A stretch of DNA of 64,000 bases, from assembly GCF_002160765.1 (NCBI RefSeq), contig NZ_NFLF01000003.1:124001-188000 (forward strand). Direction: 5' to 3'. This stretch comes from Lachnoclostridium sp. An138. Lineage in GTDB: Bacteria > Bacillota > Clostridia > Lachnospirales > Lachnospiraceae. The notes beneath the pieces are model-generated. The model saw nothing but the letters and a program-made list of their open reading frames with translations. It did not search any database and was not told where the DNA came from. Shown piece by piece: positions 28,692 to 37,158 of this stretch (position 1 is its first letter; every line of letters begins with the position of its first letter). The position numbers were made by a program, and so were the translations under genes.

Positions 28692-28874
28692 ATGGCAGAT
28701 AAGTTAAGAATTACGTTAGTGAAATCTCCCATCGGTGCGATCCCGAAGCAGAGAGCTACTGTGGAGGCCCTCGGTCTCCGCAAGGTAAACAAGACAGTGG
28801 AACTGCCGGATAACGACGCGGTCAGAGGAATGATCTGGCACGTAAAGCATCTGGTAAAGGTTGAAGAGATTTAA
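28692..28874 (+). CDS. rpmD: 50S ribosomal protein L30
   Basis: 60 residues, typical length; [21 protein letters not shown] matches the family start. Thirteen bases after rpsE. Confidence 0.97.
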   Translation: MADKLRITLVKSPIGAIPKQRATVEALGLRKVNKTVELPDNDAVRGMIWHVKHLVKVEEI

Positions 28875-28902
28875 TTAAGATTACGGAATAGGAGGTGTCA
28901 CA

Positions 28903-29343
28903 ATGGACTTATCAAATTTGCAGTATGCGGAAGGCTCCAAGCAGAGCGGAAGCTTCCGGAGAGGTCGTGGACACGGTTCAGGAAACGGTAAGACAGCCGG
29001 TAAGGGACATAAGGGCCAGAAGGCTCGTTCCGGAGCGCCGAGACCGGGCTTCGAAGGCGGTCAGATGCCGTTATACAGAAGACTTCCGAAGAGAGGCTTT
29101 ACAAACAGAAATTCCAAGGTTATCGTTGGAATCAATGTGAGCGCTCTGGAAGTGTTCGATAATGACGCAGTTGTTTCTGTAGAGACTCTGATGGAACAGG
29201 GTATTGTTAAAAATCCGAAGGATGGAGTAAAGATTCTCGGAAACGGAGAACTTACGAAAAAGCTTACAGTACAGGCCAATGCTTTCTCCGAGGGCGCTAA
29301 AGCCAAAATCGAGGCTCTTGGTGGAAAAGCAGAGGTGATCTAA
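28903..29343 (+). CDS. rplO: 50S ribosomal protein L15
   Basis: 146 residues with the Gly/Arg-rich N-terminal extension ([20 protein letters not shown]) that threads into 23S rRNA. Overlaps secY by one base. Confidence 0.98.
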   Translation: MDLSNLQYAEGSKQSGSFRRGRGHGSGNGKTAGKGHKGQKARSGAPRPGFEGGQMPLYRRLPKRGFTNRNSKVIVGINVSALEVFDNDAVVSVETLMEQGIVKNPKDGVKILGNGELTKKLTVQANAFSEGAKAKIEALGGKAEVI

Positions 29344-30659
29344 TGTTTAAGACCTTACAGAACGCATTTAAAATCAAGGATATCCGGCAGAAGCTGATTT
29401 ATACCTTTCTGATGCTGATCGTCATCAGACTGGGATCTCAGCTTCCGATTCCCGGAGTAAACCGTACATTTTTTGCGTCCTGGCTTGCGGCACAGACCGG
29501 AGACGCGTTCAATCTTCTGGACGCGTTCACCGGCGGCTCCCTGGCCAGCATGTCAATATTTGCGTTAGGTATTAATCCCTACATTACTTCTTCCATTATC
29601 ATCCAGCTCCTTACCATTGCGATTCCCCAGCTTGAGGAAATGCAGAAGGACGGAGAGGAAGGAAGAAAGAAAATCCAGAATATCACCCGTTATGTGACGG
29701 TGGCGCTGGCCCTGATTGAAGGAACGGCCATGACCATCGGCTTTGGCGGACAGGGACTTCTGGAGAATCCCACATGGTACAATATGACTGTGGTGGTAAT
29801 CGCCTTGACAGCCGGTTCCGCGTTCCTGATGTGGATCGGCGAGCGGATCACACAGAACGGTGTGGGCAACGGTATTTCCATTGTACTGTTGATTAATATT
29901 GTATCCCGTATGCCGGATGACTTTGTGTCTCTGTACAACAGCTTTATGGCTGGAAAGAGCGTGGCGATGGCTGTGCTTGCGGCTGTCATTATTCTGCTTG
30001 TCATCCTGGTGACGGTAGTATTTGTTATTGTCCTTCAGGATGGTGAGAGAAGAATCCCCGTTCAGTACAGCAAGAAGCTTCAGGGCAGAAAGGTTCTGGG
30101 CGGACAGAGCACTCATATCCCGATGAAGGTCAATACAGCCGGAGTTATCCCGGTTATCTTTGCCTCTTCCCTGATGTCTCTTCCGGGCATCATTGCTGCT
30201 TTTCTTGGAAAGGGAAACGGCGACGGAATCGGCAGCAAGATTATTACGGGCTTAAGTTCCAGCAGCTGGTGCGATCCGGATAACCCGATCTACAGCCTGG
30301 GCCTGCTGCTCTATATTCTGCTGGTAGTATTCTTTGCTTACTTCTATACTTCTATCACCTTCAATCCGCTGGAGATAGCAGATAACATGAAGAAGCAGGG
30401 CGGCTTTATTCCGGGTATCCGTCCGGGACGGCCCACGTCAGACTACCTTGCAAAAATTCTGAATTACATTATATTTGTCGGAGCAATCGGCCTGATCATC
30501 GTATGCGTGATCCCGATCTTCTTTAACGGCGTATTTGGCGCCAGCGTTTCCTTCGGAGGAACTTCCATCATCATCGTGGTGGGCGTTGTTCTGGAAACCA
30601 TCAAGCAGATCGAGTCTCAGATGGCAGTGCGGTATTACAAGGGCTTTTTGAACGACTAG
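29343..30659 (+). CDS. secY: Protein translocase subunit SecY
   Basis: Central channel of the SecYEG translocon, 438 residues with ten membrane helices. The plug region (PGVNRTFFASWLA), the cytoplasmic loop IPVQYSKKLQGRKVLGG and the C-terminal NMKKQGGFIPGIRPGRPT are all present. The start codon lies in the rplO stop (TAATG), coupling translocon and ribosome synthesis. Confidence 0.98.
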   Translation: MFKTLQNAFKIKDIRQKLIYTFLMLIVIRLGSQLPIPGVNRTFFASWLAAQTGDAFNLLDAFTGGSLASMSIFALGINPYITSSIIIQLLTIAIPQLEEMQKDGEEGRKKIQNITRYVTVALALIEGTAMTIGFGGQGLLENPTWYNMTVVVIALTAGSAFLMWIGERITQNGVGNGISIVLLINIVSRMPDDFVSLYNSFMAGKSVAMAVLAAVIILLVILVTVVFVIVLQDGERRIPVQYSKKLQGRKVLGGQSTHIPMKVNTAGVIPVIFASSLMSLPGIIAAFLGKGNGDGIGSKIITGLSSSSWCDPDNPIYSLGLLLYILLVVFFAYFYTSITFNPLEIADNMKKQGGFIPGIRPGRPTSDYLAKILNYIIFVGAIGLIIVCVIPIFFNGVFGASVSFGGTSIIIVVGVVLETIKQIESQMAVRYYKGFLND

Positions 30660-30749
30660 ATCACAGAAGCTTCCGGCCTGCGCGGGAGACAGTTTCCGCG
30701 CAGTACCCCGGGGGCTTTCCGCGATACAGAAAAACAAAGGAGTACTGGT

Positions 30750-31394
30750 ATGAAAATTATCATGTTGGGAGCACCGGGTGCAGGGAAAGGCACACAGGCG
30801 AAGAAAATCGCTGACAAATATCAGATCCCGCATATTTCCACGGGCGATATTTTCAGAGCAAATATAAAAGAGGGCACAGAGCTCGGAAAGAAAGCAAAGT
30901 CTTACATGGATCAGGGACTTCTGGTACCGGATGAGCTGACGCTGGAACTCATCATGGATCGTTTCCAGAATCCGGACTGCGCGAACGGCTATGTGCTGGA
31001 CGGTTTCCCGCGTACCATTCCCCAGGCGGAGGCACTCACGGCAGCCCTGGAGAAGAATGGAGAAACCATTGATTATGCAATCAATGTAGAGGTTCCGGAT
31101 GAGAACATCGTTGCCCGTATGTCGGGAAGAAGAGCCTGTCTGGCCTGCGGAGCCACCTACCATGTGGTGTACGCCCCCACGAAGGAAGAGGGCATCTGTG
31201 ATCGCTGCGGCGAGAAGCTGGTGCTGAGAGACGATGACAAGCCGGAGACCGTAAAGAAGAGACTGGATGTATATCACAGCCAGACACAGCCGCTGATTGA
31301 CTATTATATCAAGCAGGGCAAGCTTGTGGAGGTAGATGGAACTCAGAATGTGGACGCTGTGTTTGACGCGATTGTAAAGATATTAGGAGCGTAG
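30750..31394 (+). CDS. adk: Adenylate kinase
   Basis: Interconverts ATP + AMP and 2 ADP, 214 residues. P-loop [10 protein letters not shown] at residues 7-16; the LID carries a four-cysteine zinc site (CLACG ... CDRCG), usual for Gram-positive enzymes. A hairpin CTGCGCGG/CCGCGCAG (30678-30703) lies in the 90-bp gap after secY. Confidence 0.98.
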   Translation: MKIIMLGAPGAGKGTQAKKIADKYQIPHISTGDIFRANIKEGTELGKKAKSYMDQGLLVPDELTLELIMDRFQNPDCANGYVLDGFPRTIPQAEALTAALEKNGETIDYAINVEVPDENIVARMSGRRACLACGATYHVVYAPTKEEGICDRCGEKLVLRDDDKPETVKKRLDVYHSQTQPLIDYYIKQGKLVEVDGTQNVDAVFDAIVKILGA

Positions 31395-31397
31395 GTT

Positions 31398-32153
31398 ATG
31401 TCGGTAACAATTAAATCTGCCAGAGAAATTGACTTGATGCGGACGGCGGGAAAACTGCTGGAAGAGGTTCACAATGAACTGGCGGCCTTTGTAAAGCCTG
31501 GAATATCCACACTGGACATTGACCGCTATGGGGAGAAGCTCATAAGAGAGAGAGGCTGCATTCCGAATTTCCTGAATTACAATGGCTATCCCGCTTCCAT
31601 CTGCGTATCGGTAAACGACGAAGTAGTACACGGAATTCCGAGAGCGGACCATATTCTGCAGGAGGGGGATATCGTAAGTCTGGACGCAGGTCTGATTTAC
31701 AAGGGATACCATTCAGACGCGGCCAGAACTCATGCGGTGGGAAAGATCAGCCCCGAGGCGGAAAAGCTCATAGAAGTCACGAGACAAAGCTTCTTCGAAG
31801 GCATCAAATACGCAAAGGCCGGACATCATCTTCATGAGATTTCCGCAGCCATCAACGACTATGTGGATCAGTTTGGCTACGGCGTCGTTCAGGACCTGGT
31901 AGGCCATGGAATCGGAGAGCATCTTCATGAAGATCCGCAGATACCGAATTTCCGCCAGCGGCGCAGAGGGATTAAGCTGGTGCCTGGAATGACGCTTGCG
32001 ATTGAACCCATGATCAACGCGGGAACCTGGGAGGTTTCCTGGTTGGACGACGACTGGACGGTAGTCACCGACGACGGCTCGCTTTCTGCTCACTATGAAA
32101 ATACGGTTCTGATCACCGACGGAGAGCCGGAGATTCTTACCCTCACACTGTAA
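31398..32153 (+). CDS. map: Methionine aminopeptidase, type I
   Basis: Removes the initiator methionine from nascent proteins; 251 residues. The five metal ligands are visible in SLDAG, YHSDAARTH, GHGIGEHLHE, AIEPM and HYENTVLIT. Three bases after adk, part of the same operon. Confidence 0.97.
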   Translation: MSVTIKSAREIDLMRTAGKLLEEVHNELAAFVKPGISTLDIDRYGEKLIRERGCIPNFLNYNGYPASICVSVNDEVVHGIPRADHILQEGDIVSLDAGLIYKGYHSDAARTHAVGKISPEAEKLIEVTRQSFFEGIKYAKAGHHLHEISAAINDYVDQFGYGVVQDLVGHGIGEHLHEDPQIPNFRQRRRGIKLVPGMTLAIEPMINAGTWEVSWLDDDWTVVTDDGSLSAHYENTVLITDGEPEILTLTL

Positions 32154-32423
32154 ATGCCTATGGAAAGAGTGAAGCAGGGCATGTTCGCCAGATCAAAGGC
32201 GGGACACGATAAGGATAAACTGTATATCATATTAAAAACGGAGGGCGGATACGTCTATCTGACAGACGGAGAGCTGCGGCCTCTGTCCAAACCCAAAAGG
32301 AAGAATCAGAAGCATATTCAGCCCATATGCAGAATTCCGGAAGGCTGGGATTCTGAGAGCGTGACAGACAATTTTGTAAAGCGGGCCATCAGGCTGCAGG
32401 AAAAGGAGGATGAAAATGTCTAA
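32154..32423 (+). CDS. KOW-domain RNA-binding protein
   Basis: 89 residues beginning directly after the map stop codon and overlapping infA by eight bases. The first half ([20 protein letters not shown]) is a KOW/L14e-like fold; the basic middle ([15 protein letters not shown]) suits RNA binding. Such a gene between map and infA is common in Clostridia; it is related to archaeal/eukaryotic L14e-type proteins by fold and its role is not known to me. No separate ribosome site, so translation is probably coupled to map. Confidence 0.8.
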   Translation: MPMERVKQGMFARSKAGHDKDKLYIILKTEGGYVYLTDGELRPLSKPKRKNQKHIQPICRIPEGWDSESVTDNFVKRAIRLQEKEDENV

Positions 32424-32634
32424 AGCAGATGTAATTGAAATCGAAGGAACCGTAGTGGAGAAGCTGCCCAACGCCATGTTCCAGGTGCAGCTTGAGAACG
32501 GCCATCAGGTGCTGGCTCATATCAGCGGCAAGCTCCGCATGAACTTTATCCGGATTCTGCCGGGTGATAAAGTGACGATTGAGATGTCTCCCTATGATCT
32601 GTCCAAGGGCAGAATTATCTGGAGAGATAAATAA
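32416..32634 (+). CDS. infA: Translation initiation factor IF-1
   Basis: 72 residues, an OB fold that blocks the 30S A site during initiation ([19 protein letters not shown] ... LSKGRIIWR). ATG 32410 abuts AAGGAGG, while ATG 32416 is six bases away, so 32416 is preferred. This is the last gene of the operon here; rpmJ and the alpha-operon genes that normally follow are missing from this place. Confidence 0.97.
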   Translation: MSKADVIEIEGTVVEKLPNAMFQVQLENGHQVLAHISGKLRMNFIRILPGDKVTIEMSPYDLSKGRIIWRDK

Positions 32635-32638
32635 GGAC

Positions 32639-32742
32639 GGTTTTTCTGTATCCGGTGTCCGGCCCAGGCCGCCTGGATATCAGAAAAACCTGAGTATAGA
32701 GTAATAGAATCCACTGTATCGGAGACGGTACAGTGGATTTTT
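32639..32742 (+). terminator. Terminator of the ribosomal protein operon
   Basis: Two hairpins in series. The first pairs GGTTTTTCTG (32639 on) with CAGAAAAACC (to about 32692). The second is AATCCACTGTA (32708-32718) with TACAGTGGATT (32729-32739) followed by TTTT, a textbook intrinsic terminator. Confidence 0.85.
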
Positions 32743-32771
32743 GGTGTAAAGGGAGGAAAATCCCGGGAGAG

Positions 32772-33602
32772 TTAAAGCTCATGAAATACCGGCTTCATCT
32801 CCGCATAGGTGCAGAAGTTTTGAAAACCCAGCTCCTTCAGTCTCTTCCGGGTATCCGAAATGTGGGCCCCCAGCTGTTCCGGCTTATGGCTGTCGCTTCC
32901 GATGGTAAGGATTGTACCGCCCAGTTCCAGATACAGGCGGAGAATCTCTTCCGATGGGGTCAGATCGTTCAGGCCGTAGCGGTAAGAAGAGGTATTGACT
33001 TCGATTCCCTTTCCATCCTGAATGACGGTCTGCAGAATCTCCCGGATCAGAGGCTTTGTATATTCAAAGGGATAATCGCCGGCATTGTCGTAACGCCTGA
33101 TCAGATCCAGATGGCCCAGCACACTGTAGTTTTTGTAATTTCTGACCAGATCAAGCAGTTCCTGGTAATAGCGTTCATTATATTCTTTCTGGCTTCTGCC
33201 CCGCTGAAAATCCTGAGTCCAGAATTCCTTATTTTCAATCTGATGGACAGACAGGATGATGAAATCAAAAAGATAACGGGCAAAAAGAGCTTTATACTGC
33301 GGAATGGTATGTGTCTGCATGCCAAATTCCAGACCGGTCCGGATGTGTATGCGGCCGCCGTATTCCGACTGCATCCTGCGGATTTCAGCCATATACGCCG
33401 GATAATCCACATTGGCAAAGGGCTCGTTTCCGCGCCAGCGGATTTCCACTCCGGCATCCCAGTCATCCTTCACCCCGTAATCTACATGATCTGTAAAACA
33501 GATTTCATCCATCCCCATCTGAATGGCGTCCCGCACGACAGACTCCATGGGGTAGACGGAATCATCGCTGAATTCCGTATGTACGTGATAGTCTGCAAAC
33601 AT
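32772..33602 (-). CDS. PHP-domain phosphatase (HisJ/HisK-type histidinol phosphatase)
   Basis: 276 residues of the polymerase and histidinol phosphatase fold with a trinuclear metal site: DYHVHTEFSDDS at residues 4-15, FTDHVDYG, the GLEFG glutamate, SVHQIEN, GHLDLIRRY and IGSDSH. This matches histidinol-phosphatase HisJ-type enzymes (L-histidinol phosphate to histidinol, histidine synthesis). No other his gene is nearby, so a different phosphomonoester is possible. It converges on the ribosomal operon terminator. Confidence 0.85.
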   Translation of the reverse strand: MFADYHVHTEFSDDSVYPMESVVRDAIQMGMDEICFTDHVDYGVKDDWDAGVEIRWRGNEPFANVDYPAYMAEIRRMQSEYGGRIHIRTGLEFGMQTHTIPQYKALFARYLFDFIILSVHQIENKEFWTQDFQRGRSQKEYNERYYQELLDLVRNYKNYSVLGHLDLIRRYDNAGDYPFEYTKPLIREILQTVIQDGKGIEVNTSSYRYGLNDLTPSEEILRLYLELGGTILTIGSDSHKPEQLGAHISDTRKRLKELGFQNFCTYAEMKPVFHEL

Positions 33603-33648
33603 ATTGTTTTCCTTTCTCTCTTCTCAGATTACATCCGGTTACAGAAAA

Positions 33649-33677
33649 ATTATAAGGGAAAAGCAGGGACGCCGCAA
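33649..33677 (-). promoter_or_regulatory. Sigma-A-type promoter for the PHP gene
   Basis: On minus: TTGCGG, 17-bp spacer, TATAAT (plus 33649-33654), 46 bp before the start codon. Confidence 0.7.
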
Positions 33678-33736
33678 CAGCTTTGGAGAAAAGGCTGCAG
33701 GGTGCCTGCGCCTGCTGTTCGGACAGGGGAAAATGA

Positions 33737-33786
33737 TTGACGGCATGATTCATTTATGCTACCATAAACATACCAAAAGAATGTAT
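33737..33786 (+). promoter_or_regulatory. Promoter and operator-like dyad of the tetR gene
   Basis: TTGACG (33737-33742), 17-bp spacer, TACCAT (33760-33765). Directly at the start site lies ACATACC (33768-33774) with GAATGTAT (33779-33786), an imperfect dyad resembling two further sites at 34599 and 34694, as expected for autorepression. Confidence 0.6.
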
Positions 33787-33805
33787 AGATGCAGGAGGCG
33801 CTCAG

Positions 33806-34501
33806 ATGGCAAGAAATAAATATCCGGAGATTACAGTGGAAAAGATTTTGGACGCGGCCCAGCGTCTCTTTCTGGAAAAGGGCTATGACAATACGACCAT
33901 TCAGGATATTGTGGATGAGCTGGGCGGCCTGACCAAGGGGGCAGTCTACCATCATTTCAAATCCAAGGAGGAAATCATGGATGCGGTGGGTGACAGGATG
34001 TTCCGGGAAAATAATCCCTTTGAGGCTGTCATGGGACGGAAGGATCTGAACGGCCTGGAGAAGCTGCGTGAGATGGTGCGGGTGAATCAGTCCGACCGGG
34101 CAAGGCAGGATATGAATATTCAGTCCATGCCGATTTTGAAAAATCCCCGGGTTCTTGCCGGGATGATCGAGGCGAACCGGAAGGAGCTGACGCCCTATTT
34201 TGAGCGGCTGATCGAGGAAGGCTGCAGGGATGGCTCGATTCACACGGAGTATGGGAAGGAGCTGGCAGAGCTGATTCCTCTGCTGACCAGCCTTTGGCTG
34301 GCGCCCACGGTCTTTCCCTCCACAGCGGAGGGAATGCTGAAGAAATTCCGCTTTATCAGGGAGATGCTGGAGAAAATGGGAATGCCTGTCATTGACGACG
34401 AGATTATGAAGATGGCGGAGGAGTATTTCCGGGAGATCGAGGACAGTATGAAAGAAGCGGAAGCTTTCCAGGACGCGGGGAGAGAACCAGGCGGCCGGTA
34501 A
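33806..34501 (+). CDS. TetR/AcrR-family repressor
   Basis: 231 residues. The N-terminal helix-turn-helix is clear (ILDAAQRLFLEKGYDNTTIQ ... GAVYHHFKSKEEI). The C-terminal ligand domain is unassigned. AGGAGG lies before ATG 33806. Downstream are a broken lantibiotic-type ABC transporter and an MFS pump, and three similar dyads lie at its own promoter and in the next gap, so it probably represses itself and these exporters until a toxic compound binds. Confidence 0.9.
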   Translation: MARNKYPEITVEKILDAAQRLFLEKGYDNTTIQDIVDELGGLTKGAVYHHFKSKEEIMDAVGDRMFRENNPFEAVMGRKDLNGLEKLREMVRVNQSDRARQDMNIQSMPILKNPRVLAGMIEANRKELTPYFERLIEEGCRDGSIHTEYGKELAELIPLLTSLWLAPTVFPSTAEGMLKKFRFIREMLEKMGMPVIDDEIMKMAEEYFREIEDSMKEAEAFQDAGREPGGR

Positions 34502-34598
34502 AAGGCCGGCAGAAGACTGTGGGATATTACAGGGAATTTTCGGAAAATGCGCGCAGAGTCAGACAGTATGCGGGAGCCTTTGCGCGTATTCTTTTAAG

Positions 34599-34625
34599 TT
34601 AATACATTCATTCGGTAGGTATTAA
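34599..34625 (+). promoter_or_regulatory. Operator-like dyad (site 2)
   Basis: TTAATAC (34599-34605) and GTATTAA (34619-34625) frame ATACATTC and GGTAGGTAT half-sites, related to the dyads at 33768 and 34694. Confidence 0.5.
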
Positions 34626-34693
34626 AAGAGAAGATTTCTTCACGTTTTTTGTTTTTCAGTTTTCAGGGCTTTGCGGCCTGATTTTCTTTTGAT

Positions 34694-34724
34694 TATATAC
34701 ATACCTTTAGAAGGTATGTATATA
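34694..34724 (+). promoter_or_regulatory. Perfect 14-bp inverted repeat, likely TetR operator (site 3)
   Basis: TATATACATACCTT (34694-34707) and AAGGTATGTATATA (34711-34724) with a TAG centre, 27 bp before the ABC ATPase start. Size and symmetry fit a TetR-family operator. Confidence 0.7.
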
Positions 34725-34750
34725 AATATAAAACAATAAGGAGGAGCAAA

Positions 34751-35404
34751 ATGGAATTTGCGGTAAAGACGACGCAGCTTGCAAAGGTATTTTCCGGCAG
34801 GGAGGTCTTAAGAGACTGCAGTTTGGCTGTGGAGCGGGGAACGGTCTATGGCCTTCTCGGACGCAACGGAGCCGGGAAAACCACTCTGTTCAAGCTTCTG
34901 CTGGGATACCTGAAACCTGCGATGGGAAAGGCAGAAGTACTGGGAATGAACAGCGTGAGGGATAACCGGGAGATTCTGAGGCGGACAGGAAGCCTGATTG
35001 AAGCGCCGGTTTTCTATGAGCATCTGTCTGCGGAGGAAAACCTTCGGATTCATCTGGCCTATATGGAAATGCCGGGGAAGACGATATGCGGTCAGGAACA
35101 AGAAAATTCCCGGAGGCAGAAAATTCGGGAGCAGAACATACAGCAGCGGATTGAAGAAGTTCTGGATCTGTCCGGTCTCCCCTGTACGGGAGAGCAGCCG
35201 GTCGGTACCTTTTCTCTGGGAATGCGCCAGCGGCTGGCCATAGCAAGGGCAGTCGTCCACAGGCCTGAGCTTCTGCTCCTGGATGAACCCATGAACGGTC
35301 TGGACCCGGCGGGAATCCGGGAGATGCGGGAGCTTTTGAAAGGGCTGATGCAGAAACAGAAGATGACGATTCTGCTCTCCAGTCATATGCTTCCGGGGCT
35401 ATGA
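34751..35404 (+). pseudogene. ABC transporter ATPase, BcrA/lantibiotic-immunity type, C-terminally truncated
   Basis: 217 residues with Walker A GRNGAGKTT (residues 37-45), the GSLIEAPVFYEHLSAEEN segment typical of bacitracin/lantibiotic self-protection ATPases, signature SLGMRQRLAIA, Walker B LLLLDEPMNGLD and the H-loop SSH. It stops eight residues after the H-loop, whereas the family normally continues for 15-90 more. The stop codon is fused to the tail of a permease frame (35401 on), which points to one internal deletion removing the ATPase end and permease start. Residual ATPase folding is possible, transport is not expected. Confidence 0.7.
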
Positions 35405-35754
35405 TTGTGTTGGGAGGGGGAGTGATGCTTCTGTTCTTTCTGACAGAGCAGCTGTTTCCACTGTGTACGGATCAGCTGAATCTGAGCACAGTTTTGAAAA
35501 GTCTTGGAGTTCTGCTGTTCAGCGCTGTTATGGCCGCAGAGATCGGAGTGTCTGCAGTCTGGATCGGATATATGAAGCGCTCTGTGGTTGCTGCAGTTAC
35601 TGCATCGGTCATTCTGGCGTCTCTGGGGTGCCAGCTTCTGCAGTTTTCTTATCTGTCGGCAGCTGCCGCAGGAGCAGGGGTTCTGGTACTGCTGGTACCG
35701 GCGGTGCTGGCTGTACGGAACCTGTATGAAAAAATTTTGAATCTGGAGGTATGA
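35401..35754 (+). pseudogene. C-terminal half of an ABC-2 type permease
   Basis: About 110-117 residues with three hydrophobic helices (LGVLLFSAVMAAEIGVSAVW, VVAAVTASVILASLGCQLL, AAGAGVLVLLVPAVLAV). Lantibiotic-immunity permeases have about 230-250 residues and six helices, so half is missing. ATG 35425 has GGGAGGGGG in front and could still be used. It could instead be an intact small membrane protein, but its fusion to the truncated ATPase argues for a deletion product. Confidence 0.55.
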
Positions 35755-35755
35755 A

Positions 35756-37009
35756 ATGGGAAAGACAGAGAAACTGTTCACTAAGAATTTTACCTTTCTG
35801 ATGCTGGGGCAGATTTTCTCCCTTATCGGAAATTATACGCTGAAATTTGCCCTGTCCATGTATGTGCTGGAGCAGACTGGCTCGGCGTCCGTCTTTGGCA
35901 CGCTCCTTGCCATTGCCACAGTTCCTGCGGTGATTCTCGGGCCTTTCGGAGGAGTTATGGCGGATCGGCTGAACAGAAGAAACATGATGGTGGCGCTGGA
36001 CTTCCTTTCAGGGACGGCAGTCTTGGCGGCGTTTTTACTGATGGGAGAAAATATGAGTATGTTCCTGGTGGGCGCACTGCAGATAGTTCTGGCTGTTCTC
36101 GGGGCCTTTGAATCGCCGGTGGTACAGGCGTGTGTGCCTCAGATGCAGAGAGGTGAAAATCTGCTGAAAGGGAATGCGGCTGTGAATCAGGTACAGGCTC
36201 TTGCAGGCCTGGTGACGCCTTTTACCGGAAGCCTCTTTTATGCGGCCTTCGGAATCAGGCCCGTTCTCTTTGGTGCTGCGGTCTGCTTTTTTCTGACGGC
36301 CTTTCTGGAACATTTTATTCAGCTCCCATGCCGGAAGCGGGGAAACGAAGAAAAAGAGGGCATATGGAACATGATCTGCGCTGACTTTGGTGACAGCGGA
36401 CGCTTTCTGCTCAGGGAGGAACCGCAGGTACTTAAGCTGCTGCTTCTGGCAGCGCTCGCCAGCTTTTTCGTAGTCGGAACCGCGATTGTGGGTCTTCCCT
36501 ATCTGGTCCGCACTGTTCTGGGACTGTCGGCAGAGCATTACGGCGCAGCCGAGAGCGCCATGGGAGCAGCGGCCGTAGCCGGAGGAATCCTGTCGGGCGT
36601 TCTGGCAGGGAGGCTGCAGATGAGCCGGCTGTACCGGCTTCTGATTTTTGCAGGAATCTGTCTGCTGCCCGCGGGAATGATGTTTTTGCTTCCTGTGAAT
36701 GCCTTCGGCCGTTACCTGGTGGTGCTTCTGTGTTTCTGTGCGGTGCAGGCAGCTGCCGCCGTCTTTTCCGTCATGTCGCTTTCCATGATTCAGGAGCGGA
36801 CGCCTGCGGAACTGACCGGGAAGATTATGGCCTTCGTAATTACGTTTTCCACCTGTGCACAGCCTCTGGGCCAGTTGATTTATGGGCTGCTTTTTGACGC
36901 TTTTACGCAAGCGGTCTGGGTGGTACTGGCGGTTACAGGCCTGGCGGTAATCTGTCTGGGCGTTTCCTTCCGGGGACTGTTCCTGAGTTTCCACAAGTCA
37001 CAGAGATAA
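35756..37009 (+). CDS. MFS efflux transporter
   Basis: 417 residues, twelve predicted helices, with the inter-helix 2-3 motif in FGGVMADRLNRRNMM typical of drug:H+ antiporters of the MFS_3/Mef-like group. It follows the permease remnant by one base (stop TGA, then ATG 35756) and probably shares the TetR-controlled transcript. Substrate is unknown; the context suggests an antibiotic or peptide. Confidence 0.85.
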   Translation: MGKTEKLFTKNFTFLMLGQIFSLIGNYTLKFALSMYVLEQTGSASVFGTLLAIATVPAVILGPFGGVMADRLNRRNMMVALDFLSGTAVLAAFLLMGENMSMFLVGALQIVLAVLGAFESPVVQACVPQMQRGENLLKGNAAVNQVQALAGLVTPFTGSLFYAAFGIRPVLFGAAVCFFLTAFLEHFIQLPCRKRGNEEKEGIWNMICADFGDSGRFLLREEPQVLKLLLLAALASFFVVGTAIVGLPYLVRTVLGLSAEHYGAAESAMGAAAVAGGILSGVLAGRLQMSRLYRLLIFAGICLLPAGMMFLLPVNAFGRYLVVLLCFCAVQAAAAVFSVMSLSMIQERTPAELTGKIMAFVITFSTCAQPLGQLIYGLLFDAFTQAVWVVLAVTGLAVICLGVSFRGLFLSFHKSQR

Positions 37010-37102
37010 GGGTTTTCATAAGAATACGGGTTTCTCATAAGAATAGGGGTTTTTCTTAAGAACAGGGGCTTCTTATAAGAATACAGATTTCTTATAAGAT
37101 GG
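37010..37102 (+). repeat. Five-copy tandem repeat, about 19 bp per unit
   Basis: Imperfect copies of GGGTTTCTCATAAGAATAG begin at 37010, 37028, 37047, 37066 and 37086 (last one partial). The core TAAGAATA is in three copies, TAAGAACA in one. The array ends two bases before the alcohol dehydrogenase -35 box. Confidence 0.85.
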
Positions 37103-37103
37103 A

Positions 37104-37132
37104 TTTCAAAGAAGCCCCGGATATGGTAAAAT
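37104..37132 (+). promoter_or_regulatory. Promoter of the alcohol dehydrogenase gene
   Basis: TTTCAA (37104-37109), 17-bp spacer, TAAAAT (37127-37132). It lies downstream of an in-frame ATG at 37099, excluding that codon as start. Confidence 0.55.
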
Positions 37133-37158
37133 TAGAAAAAAGTAGGAGGAATCATGTC

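Noticed and set aside
34751-35404. Frameshift rather than deletion as cause of the short ABC ATPase
   Set aside because: None of the other frames after 35395 continues with the expected C-terminal ATPase sequence; the following DNA encodes permease-like helices.
37010-37102. CRISPR-like array
   Set aside because: The 19-bp units are directly adjacent without spacers; it is a simple tandem repeat.
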